From assembly GCF_913057115.1 (NCBI RefSeq), contig NZ_CAJXNN010000009.1, forward strand, positions 1 through 64,000: 64,000 nt of DNA, given 5' to 3'. A program made the position numbers and the translations under genes. This DNA is from an uncultured Roseovarius sp. (lineage in GTDB: Bacteria > Pseudomonadota > Alphaproteobacteria > Rhodobacterales > Rhodobacteraceae). Shown here in pieces: positions 8,763 through 17,070 of the stretch. Under the pieces are notes generated by a model. That model did not search any database. It saw only the letters and a list, made by a program, of their open reading frames with translations, and was not told where the DNA came from. Numbering within the stretch: the stretch's first letter is position 1; each line of letters starts with the position of its first letter.

Positions 8763-10865
8763 TTACCCGAAGCTTGAGAACGGGATATATCGCACCAACG
8801 TTCCGGGGGTGATATGCGCCTCACCATCGGGCAATTCCACCAATCCCTCCGCCCAACTCAACCCACTGATCCGCCCCGATCCTTCGGACTTGAAAACCTC
8901 GACCTGTTCGTCGCGCACCCGCGCGCGCAGGTATTCGCGCCGCCCCGGCTTCTTCCGTTTTTCAAAGGCGGAAGGCAGGGTAAACCCTTGTGGTTCCTGC
9001 CATTTTGTTCCAGCCAGCACTCCCATGGCGGGGCGGGCAAAGATCAACGTACAAACCATCGCGGCGACGGGGTTCCCCGGCAAACCGAAGACCGGCGTGC
9101 CTTTCCAAAGCCCCAGGGCCAAGGGGCGCCCGGGCTTCACGGCAATCCGCCATTCAGCCATTGCCCCCGCCTCGTTCAACAGCGCCGACACATGGTCCTC
9201 ATCTCCCGATGACGCGCCGCCCGAGGTCAGAATTACATCAGCCTTTTCAACTGCTTGGTCCAATGTCCCGCGCAGGGTATCCCGATCATCCGGTACCCGG
9301 CCCATGTCCACAAGGTCATATCCGAATTGCTGCACCAGCCCGCCAAGCATCGGGCGGTTTGCATCAAAAATCTGCCCAGTTTCAACGGCTTGACCCGGAT
9401 CACGCAACTCATCCCCGGTCGAGATCACGGCCACCTTTAGGCGGGCGCGTACCGGCAGATTGTTCAATCCAACCGCAGCCGCCAGCGCCAAATCCGCCGC
9501 TGTCAGCACCCGACCCTTGGACAAGATCACATCGCCCGAATGCACATCCTCCCCGGCTTGGCGGGTATTGGCCCCCGGCTTGATACCGGACCTAAAAGCG
9601 ATCGCATCATCACCCAAGGTCACATCTTCCTGCAGGATCACGGTATCCACGCCCTCGGGCAAAGCCGCCCCCGTCAGGACGCGCACGGCCATTCCCTTTG
9701 GAACCGTTCCCACAAACGGTGCCCCCGCCGCCGCACGACCCTCGACAAGCGGTAGGACCTGATCGCCCTCCGCCAACGCAGCATGAGCAAAGCCATAGCC
9801 GTCGACGGCGGTATTGGTCTCGGGCGGGTTGGCGCGGATGGCGGTGACATCTTCGGCCAACACCCGGCCCAGCGCGTCAGTCAGGGGAAGGGTGGTTTGC
9901 CTGACAACCGGGTGCAACCGGGCACGCAGCATGTCCAACGCCTCATCCACAGGCGTCCAATCCACCCCGGCGGGCAGGGCAAAGCAATCATCGCGCAGGG
10001 GCGGGGGGCGCAGGCCCTCGGCCGCGTGGGTCAACTTATCCTCAAACCCCTGTCCCATGATCCAACCTTCTTCGGGTGCGTCGATGTTCAACATGGCGCG
10101 CATGTCGTCCATGGGCAAGCGATGAAGCGCGCGCGCCAGTAGCCGCACTTGATGGGCATCGCGTATCCCGCCTCCCGCTTCGGCCCGCTTGACCGCCGGG
10201 TCAATCAATCCCGGCCAAATCTCGACCAATCCCACCGGGGCCACCATCGGCTCAAACGGCCAAACCGCCACCTTGCCGGGAAACCGCCGCCTGAGGCGTT
10301 CCAGCACTGGCAGACCCATCAAAACCTGACTGCCCACAGCCCCCGCACCCGCCAATTGCCAACAGGTGAAACTGCCCTTGGCGCGGGCCTCTACCGCGCG
10401 CCTGTCGGGAAAGGGGTTGTGATATTCCGCCTTGGTACGCGGCAGACCCGCCACGTCATGCTTGGGGCGCGCATTGCCCCAAAAGGGGCCGGTCCCGCCA
10501 AACATGCGGTTGACCTCACCGGCCACGTCAAAGCGGTTGTTGGCCTTTGGGCTGTCACTGATCCGCGTCTCCAGCCATTCCCAGATCGCGAAGGGGCAGG
10601 CCTGCCCGGTCAACGCCTCGGCAAAGCCCGACGGATAGCCAAAGGGAAAATCAAACCCCAGCATAAGCCGCCGCCCGGCGCTCAGCTCCACTTCGATCAA
10701 CTCGGTCAAAGCCGCCTCGGCCTCAAGCCGATTGCGCAGGTAACGCGGCGTTTCCTCAACCCCAGCCCGCACCAATCCCAGCCAAATCGCATCGCGTTTC
10801 GGGCGCGGCCCGCTGTCGTTCCCGCCCGACCAATCGACAATCGCGAAACTGTCGTAGAATGTCAC
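8763..10865 (-). CDS. moeA: DUF429-like domain fused to molybdopterin molybdenumtransferase MoeA
   Basis: A 700-residue fusion. Residues about 295-700 are MoeA, which inserts molybdate into adenylylated molybdopterin; visible motifs are SGGASSGDEDHV and GLPGNPVAAMV. Residues 1-285 are an extra domain with DWSGG near residue 11, GFDFPFGYP near residue 70, DAHQVRLLARAL near residue 236 and EGWIMG near 266. This pattern resembles DUF429 (RNase H-fold, predicted nuclease); the assignment is mine from motif shape. MoeA alone is about 400 residues. The start overlaps mobB by four bases. The gene ends 15 bases from the GTACGA element. Function of the N-terminal part is unknown. Confidence 0.85.
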   Translation of the reverse strand: MTFYDSFAIVDWSGGNDSGPRPKRDAIWLGLVRAGVEETPRYLRNRLEAEAALTELIEVELSAGRRLMLGFDFPFGYPSGFAEALTGQACPFAIWEWLETRISDSPKANNRFDVAGEVNRMFGGTGPFWGNARPKHDVAGLPRTKAEYHNPFPDRRAVEARAKGSFTCWQLAGAGAVGSQVLMGLPVLERLRRRFPGKVAVWPFEPMVAPVGLVEIWPGLIDPAVKRAEAGGGIRDAHQVRLLARALHRLPMDDMRAMLNIDAPEEGWIMGQGFEDKLTHAAEGLRPPPLRDDCFALPAGVDWTPVDEALDMLRARLHPVVRQTTLPLTDALGRVLAEDVTAIRANPPETNTAVDGYGFAHAALAEGDQVLPLVEGRAAAGAPFVGTVPKGMAVRVLTGAALPEGVDTVILQEDVTLGDDAIAFRSGIKPGANTRQAGEDVHSGDVILSKGRVLTAADLALAAAVGLNNLPVRARLKVAVISTGDELRDPGQAVETGQIFDANRPMLGGLVQQFGYDLVDMGRVPDDRDTLRGTLDQAVEKADVILTSGGASSGDEDHVSALLNEAGAMAEWRIAVKPGRPLALGLWKGTPVFGLPGNPVAAMVCTLIFARPAMGVLAGTKWQEPQGFTLPSAFEKRKKPGRREYLRARVRDEQVEVFKSEGSGRISGLSWAEGLVELPDGEAHITPGTLVRYIPFSSFG

Positions 10866-11353
10866 AAACCCACCTGTTCAAGGATGAAATCGGCAATCGC
10901 CTTGGTATCATCCAAATCGAACACCGGCCGGTCCAGGTCCAGGTCCGTGTCACTGGCCACGGCGCGCACGGTGTCATCCTCGGGGGCAATCAAGGGGTTG
11001 CCGGTGACGCTTCGGTGCGCCTCGATCTTGGGGTGGCGGTCGCGCTTGTAGCCTTCCACCAAGACCAGATCGACGGGTGCCAGCTTGGCCAGAAGCGCCT
11101 CCAGCGCCGGCTCGTCCTCGTCGCGCAATTCATGCATCAGGGCAAAGCGATTTCGCGACGCCAAAAGCACTTCGGTCGCGCCCGCCTGCCGGTGGCGATA
11201 GCTGTCCTTGCCCTCGTGATCCACGTCAAAGCTGTGGTGGGCGTGTTTGACGGTTGAGACGGTGAAACCGCGCGCGGTGATCTCGGAGACCAAACGCTCC
11301 ATCAGCCCGGTTTTCCCGGCGTTTTTCCAGCCGACGACGCCAAAAACCCTCAT
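10862..11353 (-). CDS. mobB: molybdopterin-guanine dinucleotide biosynthesis protein MobB
   Basis: GTP-binding adapter of 163 residues that assists MobA in attaching GMP to Mo-molybdopterin. It starts with MRVFGVVGWKNAGKTGLMER, a P-loop (GWKNAGKTG) typical of MobB, and continues with KHAHHSFDVDHEGKDS, the conserved switch region. It overlaps both neighbours by four bases (ATGA), so translation is coupled through mobA-mobB-moeA. Confidence 0.92.
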   Translation of the reverse strand: MRVFGVVGWKNAGKTGLMERLVSEITARGFTVSTVKHAHHSFDVDHEGKDSYRHRQAGATEVLLASRNRFALMHELRDEDEPALEALLAKLAPVDLVLVEGYKRDRHPKIEAHRSVTGNPLIAPEDDTVRAVASDTDLDLDRPVFDLDDTKAIADFILEQVGL

Positions 11354-11994
11354 GCCTTGCCCTCCAGCATACCCTTGGCCTGTTCCAGATCCTCGGGTGT
11401 GTTGACGTTGAAAAACGGGTCGTTGCCGCCCTCGAACACCGCTTCGCGCCCATCGTGTTTTTCGGTCCAGATCACCACCTTGCGCAGCCCGTCGTTCAGG
11501 GCCGCGCGCAGGTCATCGCGCAGGGCCACGGGCCAAAGGCCAAAGGTGGGGTGGCGGATCAGGCCGCTGCTACTCATGGATTTGGTTGTCTCGCCCTCAC
11601 CGCGCCGGGTGGCGGCCAAAACCAAGGGATGCGTCATGCCCCGCGCCCGGCCTTGCAGCACAGCCACCAGATCGGCGGGGAAAAACGGCGTGTCGGCGGC
11701 CACGGTGACGATGCTTTCCGCGCCCTCATCGGCGGCCCAATCCAACCCCGCCAAAACACCCACCAAGGGGCCGGGGAATCCTTCGATAGAGTCGGGCAGC
11801 ACCGGCAGGCCGAAGCGGTCAAACCGCGCAGGCTCACCATTGGCATTCAGCGCCAAACCAGCCACCTGCGGGCGTAACCGGGCAATCACATGGTCAAGGA
11901 TGGTTTGATCCCCAAGCGGCAAAAGCCCCTTGTCGCCGCCACCCATCCGGGTCGCCTTGCCTCCGGCAAGGATCACGCCAAGCGGGCCGGTCAC
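11350..11994 (-). CDS. mobA: molybdenum cofactor guanylyltransferase MobA
   Basis: Nucleotidyltransferase of 214 residues that transfers GMP from GTP to molybdopterin, giving the bis-MGD cofactor of formate dehydrogenases and DMSO reductase-family enzymes. The N-terminal signature LAGGKATRMGGGDKGLLPLG and the metal-binding TVAADTPFFP motif are present. It is preceded by a membrane-protein gene and coupled to mobB by a four-base overlap. Its clustering with fdhD points to formate dehydrogenase as one client. Confidence 0.93.
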   Translation of the reverse strand: MTGPLGVILAGGKATRMGGGDKGLLPLGDQTILDHVIARLRPQVAGLALNANGEPARFDRFGLPVLPDSIEGFPGPLVGVLAGLDWAADEGAESIVTVAADTPFFPADLVAVLQGRARGMTHPLVLAATRRGEGETTKSMSSSGLIRHPTFGLWPVALRDDLRAALNDGLRKVVIWTEKHDGREAVFEGGNDPFFNVNTPEDLEQAKGMLEGKA

Positions 11995-12530
11995 GACCTG
12001 CCCCCCCAGCTTTCCACCGCCGCGCGCAGATCGGCCCGTGTCACCCCTTCGGACAGCGCGCTATCTGGCACATGGATCACATGCTTCGGGCCCATCCAGA
12101 CATAAAGCCCCGCGCGCCCCTCGGACACCCCGGTGAAAAGCGGCCAGCCCAGCCAGATGGTCCAGTCCCGGTGGCGGCGGGCAATGCCCTCGGCAGTCAC
12201 CGTTACTTCATCCGGCTCACCATGTGGCACCATCGCGAAAACGGCCGTGTTTTTAAGGCGCTCCACCTCGCGGTTGATCAGCCGGTTACCCAGCAGAAAC
12301 CAATAGGCGAAACCAACCCCGATCAGGACCATGACCGATCCGCTTGCCCCGGCGAGGATCGCCCCGAACCAGACCAGAAGGAACGGCACGACCACAAGCG
12401 CAACCAGCCGCAGCCGGTCCTTTGGGGCTCCGGCCAATTTGCGGCGCAGCGCGGGCGGGATGGGCAGGCTTGCCCGTTCCGTCTTGGGGATGTCAGACAG
12501 GCGGTGCGTGAACGCCACTCGGTCAATCAT
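11991..12530 (-). CDS. hypothetical membrane protein in the Mo-cofactor operon
   Basis: Product of 179 residues with a polar N-terminus, two adjacent membrane segments (about residues 40-85, ending in WFLLGNRLINREVE) and a soluble C-terminal half. The layout resembles YcxB-like proteins, a weak structural resemblance only. ATG 12530 overlaps the fdhD stop by eight bases and the gene overlaps mobA by four, so it is embedded in the operon. A longer in-frame start at 12611 would sit inside fdhD and is disfavoured. Function unknown. Confidence 0.75.
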   Translation of the reverse strand: MIDRVAFTHRLSDIPKTERASLPIPPALRRKLAGAPKDRLRLVALVVVPFLLVWFGAILAGASGSVMVLIGVGFAYWFLLGNRLINREVERLKNTAVFAMVPHGEPDEVTVTAEGIARRHRDWTIWLGWPLFTGVSEGRAGLYVWMGPKHVIHVPDSALSEGVTRADLRAAVESWGGRS

Positions 12531-13416
12531 TCCTGCCACCCTTGCGCCGGTGCTTACGCTCTTCTTCGGGCACCGCGCCGGGATCAGCATCGCGCAAAAG
12601 CCTCTCTTCACCGCTCAAGCAGACAAACCGTTGCCCGCGCATTCGCCCGATGCAGGTCAGGCCCACTTGCCGGGCAATCTCGACCCCCCAAGCGGTAAAG
12701 CCCGAGCGCGAGGCCAGAACCGGAATCCCCATCAGCGCCGTCTTGATCACCATCTCCGAGGTCAGCCGCCCGGTGGTATAAAGCACCTTGTCGCCCGCGC
12801 CGACGCCTTCGGACAGCATCCACCCGGCGATCTTGTCCACGGCGTTGTGGCGGCCCACGTCTTCCATATAAACCAAGGGGCGCGCGCCTTGGCACAGGAC
12901 AGTGCCGTGAATGGCCCCGGCCTCAAGATACAAGGACGGCGTGCGGTTGATCTTGGATGCCAAGGCATAAAGGTCCGAGGTTTTCACCTGCACTTCCGGC
13001 AGGCTGACGGCCTCCAGCCCCTCCATCATGTCGCCAAAGACCGTCCCCACGGCACAGCCGCTCGTGCGGGTCTTTTTCTTGAGCTTTTCTTCATAAGTGG
13101 TCTGCCCATCGGTGCGCACCACAACGGTTTCCAGATCATCGTCGTATTCCACCCGCTGCACGACCTCGCCATCGCGCAACATGCCTTGATTGCGCAAAAA
13201 ACCAAGCGCCAAATATTCGGGGTAATCCCCGATGGTCATGGCGGTAACGATCTCCTGACCATTCAGGAAAATGGTCAAAGGCCGCTCCTCGACCACCGAG
13301 ATTTCCATGGGCTTTCCCTCATGGTCGACGCCTTCCACCTTACGGGTCAGGCGCGCGGCTTTCGGGTCGGGCGCGATGAAATAGTCGGACAGATCGTCGT
13401 GGGTGGCCAATTGCAT
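12523..13416 (-). CDS. fdhD: formate dehydrogenase accessory sulfurtransferase FdhD
   Basis: FdhD relays sulfur from a cysteine desulfurase to bis-MGD and is required for formate dehydrogenase activity. The 297-residue protein has the family core (EERPLTIFLNGQEIVTAM, YLALGFLRNQG, GRLTSEMVIKTALMGIPVLASR). The redox loop, usually Cys-x-x-Cys, reads RTSGCAVGT: Cys121 is present but position 124 is Gly. First gene of the minus-strand operon fdhD, membrane protein, mobA, mobB, moeA; divergent from azlC with a 55-base shared upstream region. Confidence 0.9.
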   Translation of the reverse strand: MQLATHDDLSDYFIAPDPKAARLTRKVEGVDHEGKPMEISVVEERPLTIFLNGQEIVTAMTIGDYPEYLALGFLRNQGMLRDGEVVQRVEYDDDLETVVVRTDGQTTYEEKLKKKTRTSGCAVGTVFGDMMEGLEAVSLPEVQVKTSDLYALASKINRTPSLYLEAGAIHGTVLCQGARPLVYMEDVGRHNAVDKIAGWMLSEGVGAGDKVLYTTGRLTSEMVIKTALMGIPVLASRSGFTAWGVEIARQVGLTCIGRMRGQRFVCLSGEERLLRDADPGAVPEEERKHRRKGGRND

Positions 13417-13471
13417 CTCCCTGCGCTTAGGTCTAGGCCCTTGATAGACACCGCTAATCTAGGACGAAGGC

Positions 13472-14197
13472 GTGGCGACGGAAACCACCAAATCCATCTT
13501 CTGGCAAGGGGTGCGCGATGGCGCGCCCTTTATCCTTGTGATCATCCCGTTTTCCACCCTCTTTGGCGTGGTGGCGACCGAAGCAGGGCTAAGCGTTTTC
13601 GAAACCCTCACCATGTCGGTCTTGGTCATCGCGGGGGCCGCGCAATTCACCGCGATTGAGCTGTTGCGCAACGACGCACCAACGGTGATCGCGCTTGTCT
13701 CGGCTTTGGCGGTGAACCTGCGGATGGCGATGTATTCGGCTTCGCTGACCCCGTATCTGGGCAAGGCGACACTGGGCCAGAGGGCTTGGGCGGCCTATTT
13801 CCTAGTTGATCAAACCTTTGCCTGTTCGGTGCTGAAGTTCGATCAAAATCCCGATTGGACCATAGGCCAGAGGCTGACCTATTTCTTTGCCGTGGCGGTG
13901 CCGATTTGCCCGCTGTGGTATCTGTTCACGGTCATAGGTGCGCTGATCGGAAGTTCGATTCCCGACAGTTTCGCCTTGGACTTCGCGATTCCCATCACCT
14001 TTCTGGCTCTGATCGCGCCGATGTTGCGGACGCGAGCGCATTTGGCGGCAGCCTTCGTGTCGGTGGTTACCGCGCTTTTGCTCAACGGGTTGGTCTATAA
14101 CCTTGGCCTTCTGATCGCGGGACTTGCGGGCATGATGGCCGGTGCACAGGTCGAGTTGATCGACAGCCGCCGCGCGGACCGGGAGGGCAACGCATGA
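13472..14197 (+). CDS. azlC: AzlC family branched-chain amino acid exporter, large subunit
   Basis: Integral membrane protein of 241 residues, GTG start, forming a two-subunit amino-acid exporter with AzlD. The N-terminus GVRDGAPFILVIIPFSTLFG and the GAAQFTAIELL motif are characteristic of AzlC. The remainder is hydrophobic and alternates with short loops. It overlaps azlD by four bases. Substrate specificity (branched-chain amino acids in Bacillus) is by family only. Confidence 0.9.
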   Translation: MATETTKSIFWQGVRDGAPFILVIIPFSTLFGVVATEAGLSVFETLTMSVLVIAGAAQFTAIELLRNDAPTVIALVSALAVNLRMAMYSASLTPYLGKATLGQRAWAAYFLVDQTFACSVLKFDQNPDWTIGQRLTYFFAVAVPICPLWYLFTVIGALIGSSIPDSFALDFAIPITFLALIAPMLRTRAHLAAAFVSVVTALLLNGLVYNLGLLIAGLAGMMAGAQVELIDSRRADREGNA

Positions 14198-14520
14198 TTG
14201 ATCCCGTTGCCCTCTGGACCGTCATCATCCTGCTGGGAGCAGGTAGTTTTGCCTTACGCTTTGTTTTTCTGGGGCTGATCGGTGACAAGCCGCTGCCGCC
14301 ATGGGTCTTGCGCCACTTGCGCTATACAGCAGTGGCCGTGCTGCCGGGGTTGGTTGCGCCCTTGGTCATCTGGCCCGAGGCCACGGGCGGCGCACTCGAC
14401 GCGCCGCGTATGGCGGCCGCCGTGGTGACCCTTGGCACGGGGTTACTGACACGCAATGTCGTTTTGTCGATCTGTCTGGGGGCCGCCACGCTTTATGGTG
14501 GCTTGTACCTGCTTGGGTGA
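14194..14520 (+). CDS. azlD: AzlD family transporter small subunit
   Basis: Small membrane protein of 108 residues with three to four hydrophobic stretches (residues about 5-22, 40-62, 70-105) and the family segment LRYTAVAVLPGLVAPLV. It is the partner of AzlC, translationally coupled through ATGA. The operon ends here; a palindrome array begins 24 bases after the stop. Confidence 0.88.
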   Translation: MIDPVALWTVIILLGAGSFALRFVFLGLIGDKPLPPWVLRHLRYTAVAVLPGLVAPLVIWPEATGGALDAPRMAAAVVTLGTGLLTRNVVLSICLGAATLYGGLYLLG

Positions 14521-14543
14521 GGGACAAAAGCCCGCGCAGTGCA

Positions 14544-14637
14544 AAGCCCGTTCGAACGGGCTTGGGTAACGCGGTTTCGAAACCGCGTCTCAAAGCGCCT
14601 TCGAAGGCGCTTGCTTCAAGCCGTTTCGAAACGGCTT
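14544..14637. repeat. array of four TTCGAA-centred palindromes (array 1)
   Basis: Four perfect 20-bp palindromes at 14544-14563, 14569-14588, 14593-14612 and 14618-14637. All share the core TTCGAA but have different arms: AAGCCCG, ACGCGGT, AAGCGCC and AAGCCGT. Centres are 25, 24 and 25 bases apart with 4-5 base spacers. The array lies between the convergent azlD (+) and lipoprotein (-) genes. In RNA it would form four consecutive hairpins; in DNA it could be a set of dimer-binding sites. A second array of the same design is at 47506-47600. Confidence 0.9.
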
Positions 14638-14682
14638 GCTGGTCCGGGATTGATCGGGTGCACAGGACTGTCCGACAGGCCC

Positions 14683-15309
14683 CTAGTTCGCCGCTCGGGC
14701 CACGCGCTCGCGCTCCGGGTCCCAGTCATCCAGAACCTTGCTGTTGTCGTCACTGTCATACTCGCGCAGCACCCGTTCGGTGGTGCCGGGCAGTTGGGCG
14801 AATTGCTCTGACAGTTTGCGGGGCGACCAGGTTTTGTTGACTTGACCGGGGAAGATACCTGCAAGAATATCCGAGGTGCTGTTGGCGCACATAGCCTGCG
14901 GGACAGGGCCATAGCCCATGACCGCTTGCTCTGCAACGCGCGCAACTTCAGGCGATACATCCAGCTTTTGCACCTTCACGCGGAAGGTTTCGCGCGCGTG
15001 GTAGCGGGTATAGACATCCTCAACCTGCGGCGTGATACCAAACAAGACATCGTTGCGTTCGGGCAGGACATTGGATTTGTTGAATGAGCCGGCCGGGTCG
15101 AAAATTACCCGCTGCGATCCATTGACCATCAGAGCGGTATGCGCCCCGGCACCAGAATTGTTGTTCAGCATGGTGTAAAGCGTCAGGCGCGGTGGGCCGT
15201 CATGCCGATAGGCCACGCGCGACACTTCTTCATCCGGTGCCCAGACCCGTTCAGCCGCGCAACCACTTACCATCATCGCGGCACAGGCCGCAAATACCAA
15301 CGCGCGCAT
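14683..15309 (-). CDS. predicted lipoprotein with possible permuted papain-like fold
   Basis: Product of 208 residues with a lipoprotein signal (MRALVFAACAAMMVSGC; lipobox VSGC, Cys17). The mature part has a histidine in GAGAHTALMVNG (about residue 56), RVIFDPAG, and later a cysteine in AMCANSTSDIL (about residue 141). A histidine preceding the cysteine is the arrangement of permuted NlpC/P60 or LRAT-like hydrolases, so a lipid- or peptide-amidase is possible. This is inference; no family is firmly recognised. It is transcribed towards the palindrome array. Confidence 0.7.
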   Translation of the reverse strand: MRALVFAACAAMMVSGCAAERVWAPDEEVSRVAYRHDGPPRLTLYTMLNNNSGAGAHTALMVNGSQRVIFDPAGSFNKSNVLPERNDVLFGITPQVEDVYTRYHARETFRVKVQKLDVSPEVARVAEQAVMGYGPVPQAMCANSTSDILAGIFPGQVNKTWSPRKLSEQFAQLPGTTERVLREYDSDDNSKVLDDWDPERERVARAAN

Positions 15310-15337
15310 TAAATGTCCCTCGAAGTGAATGTATCGC

Positions 15338-15472
15338 TCAGGCGTTGACCAAGGCGATGAAGATCAGGGTCAGGATGATCGCAACTGACGACCAAGTGAC
15401 AGCCTTCATGAAGCCGTCAAAGGTCTTTTTCTGAACTTCGATGTCCATTTCGCCATGTTTATGGTCAGCCAT
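15338..15472 (-). CDS. aa3-type cytochrome c oxidase subunit IV
   Basis: A 44-residue protein with a polar N-terminus (MADHKHGEMDIEVQKKTF) and one C-terminal membrane helix (VAIILTLIFIALV). This is the layout of the small alphaproteobacterial subunit IV bound to aa3 oxidase. The main oxidase genes are not in the window. ATG 15472 is chosen; the upstream extension to 15544 shows no family similarity. Confidence 0.8.
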   Translation of the reverse strand: MADHKHGEMDIEVQKKTFDGFMKAVTWSSVAIILTLIFIALVNA

Positions 15473-15564
15473 TTTTCGCGGTCCCTTTTCAAGGTCAATT
15501 TCGTTTCTCGGCGCTTGGATACTGTATTTCAAAACGCCTGTCACGACCCAAGCTGCCGCAGGGG

Positions 15565-16017
15565 TCAGGCCTTTTCCAAATCCTGAGCAAGGCGGAAGCC
15601 GATCCGCCGCGGGGCTTCAGCCTCGATTTGCTTGGGCAGGGCGCGCAAAAGCACGTTCAATTGGCTGACATGCTGTACCAGCTGGGTTTTCGCGCCAGTT
15701 GGGTCGCTGCCATAAAAAGTCACGATATCGGGCTCGAAATAACCCATTCCCTCAATCCGCAGGACACCGGCATCGCCGCCGGTAAAGCCCATGGCGACCT
15801 CGTGCTCGTTATCCAGCTGCTCTTCAAAGTTCTTGATATAGAGAATCAGCCGCTCATAGGCCCATTCGGCGGGGCTTTTCTGGTCCACCGGTTTGCGGCG
15901 CAACCCCTCGGGCACCTCTTCGCCGTTGCCGACTTCGGGGTCGGCATGCACTTCGTGGCGGCGCGGCATGGCATCGCCTTCATGCGCCTCGGCGGAAGTC
16001 TTGATTTCGTCGTCCAT
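15565..16017 (-). CDS. DUF6173-like cytosolic protein
   Basis: An acidic 150-residue protein without membrane or signal segments. The N-terminal 45 residues are charged and low in complexity; the C-terminal part (SPAEWAYERLILYIKNFEEQ to the end) is compact. It looks like the DUF6173 group of Rhodobacterales proteins, recalled rather than computed. It lies six bases downstream of the metallo-beta-lactamase gene on the same strand, so it is probably the last gene of that operon. Function unknown. Confidence 0.65.
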   Translation of the reverse strand: MDDEIKTSAEAHEGDAMPRRHEVHADPEVGNGEEVPEGLRRKPVDQKSPAEWAYERLILYIKNFEEQLDNEHEVAMGFTGGDAGVLRIEGMGYFEPDIVTFYGSDPTGAKTQLVQHVSQLNVLLRALPKQIEAEAPRRIGFRLAQDLEKA

Positions 16018-16023
16018 GCGGCC

Positions 16024-17070
16024 TCATCCCTTTTTCTGCCACAGCCACGCGCCATCGGCGCGGCGGCTGCGTGTCACCTCACCAGCGTGATGCAGATGAT
16101 TGAGATGCGCAACCGACTCCACGAGGGCCAGCCCATAGGTGCCGCGATCAATTTTGCGTTTGAACAGCGGCGCGAAACACTCCGCGGCGACCCTCGGTTC
16201 ATCCAGATGGGCCAGCAACCGGCGCAACGCGCCATGGTGGTTGTCGATCAATTGCCGCATTCGCACGGGCAAGCCGGTGAAGGGCAGTTTATGCCCGGAC
16301 AAGACCAGCTGATCGTCGCGCGCCAAGGCCGCCAACCGCTTGCAGGCCTCCATCCAATCACTCAAGGGGTCGGCCTCGGGCTCGGTGGGATAGACACCGA
16401 TATTGGGACTGATCGAGGCGATGATCTGATCGCCCGCCAGCACCAGATTATCATCACGGCTCCACAGCGTGACATGCTCGGGCGCGTGGCCATTGCCCAT
16501 ATGCACATCCCATTGGCGGCCACCGGCACGGAGCACATCGCCTTGCCTTAGGCGGGTGTAGCCCACGGGTAGCGGATAACAGACATCCGAAAAATTATAG
16601 GGCCGGTCGCTTTTGCGCGCCTCATACACCTCCGCGTCCATGCCAGCACTTCGCCAATAGGCCAGTGCCTGTTCGGTGGGGCGCTCTTCTTCGTCCAAGA
16701 TCAACATCCGCGCCATCAGCCACGCGGTGCGACTGGTCATCAACTCGGCCCCGAAACGGTCCATCAACCAACCCGCCATACCCACGTGATCAGGATGGTG
16801 ATGGGTCAGGATTACCCGGCCCACGGGCTTGCCCTGCAACGGCCCCTCCAAGACATTTTCCCACAGTTTGACCGAGCGTTTCGAGTGAATACCGGTATCC
16901 ACGATGGTCCAGCTTTCGCCGTCATCCAGCGCATAGATATTCACATGGTCCAAGGCCATCGGCAGCGGCAGGCGGATCCACAGGACACCGGGGGCCACCT
17001 CAATGGCCTCGCCATGCGCGGGCGGTTCGTCCCAAGGGTAGCGAAGGGTGCCACCCGCCCCGTCCATCAT
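16024..17070 (-). CDS. metallo-beta-lactamase-fold hydrolase
   Basis: An MBL-fold protein of about 348 residues. The metal motif THHHPDHVGMAG (HxHxDH) is near residue 97, with further ligands likely in MGNGHAPEHVTLW (second-shell His) and VLAGDQI (bridging Asp). A C-terminal helical extension begins around LSDWMEACKRLAAL and matches MBL proteins often paired with acyl-CoA enzymes, so a thioesterase or glyoxalase-like role is possible. The start (ATG 17070 or 17067) overlaps the stop of the acyl-CoA dehydrogenase. Substrate not determined. Confidence 0.85.
   Translation of the reverse strand: MMDGAGGTLRYPWDEPPAHGEAIEVAPGVLWIRLPLPMALDHVNIYALDDGESWTIVDTGIHSKRSVKLWENVLEGPLQGKPVGRVILTHHHPDHVGMAGWLMDRFGAELMTSRTAWLMARMLILDEEERPTEQALAYWRSAGMDAEVYEARKSDRPYNFSDVCYPLPVGYTRLRQGDVLRAGGRQWDVHMGNGHAPEHVTLWSRDDNLVLAGDQIIASISPNIGVYPTEPEADPLSDWMEACKRLAALARDDQLVLSGHKLPFTGLPVRMRQLIDNHHGALRRLLAHLDEPRVAAECFAPLFKRKIDRGTYGLALVESVAHLNHLHHAGEVTRSRRADGAWLWQKKG

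Noticed and set aside
8647..9393. 248-residue plus-strand frame across the GTACGA repeat and moeA 3' end
   Set aside because: Antisense to the conserved C-terminus of MoeA, and its start lies in the repeat.
12331..13659. 442-residue plus-strand frame opposite fdhD
   Set aside because: It crosses the fdhD gene, the divergent promoter and the azlC start; low-complexity composition.
14544..14637. Palindrome array considered as a CRISPR
   Set aside because: Repeats are themselves palindromic and all different, spacers are 4-5 bases and there are no cas genes.
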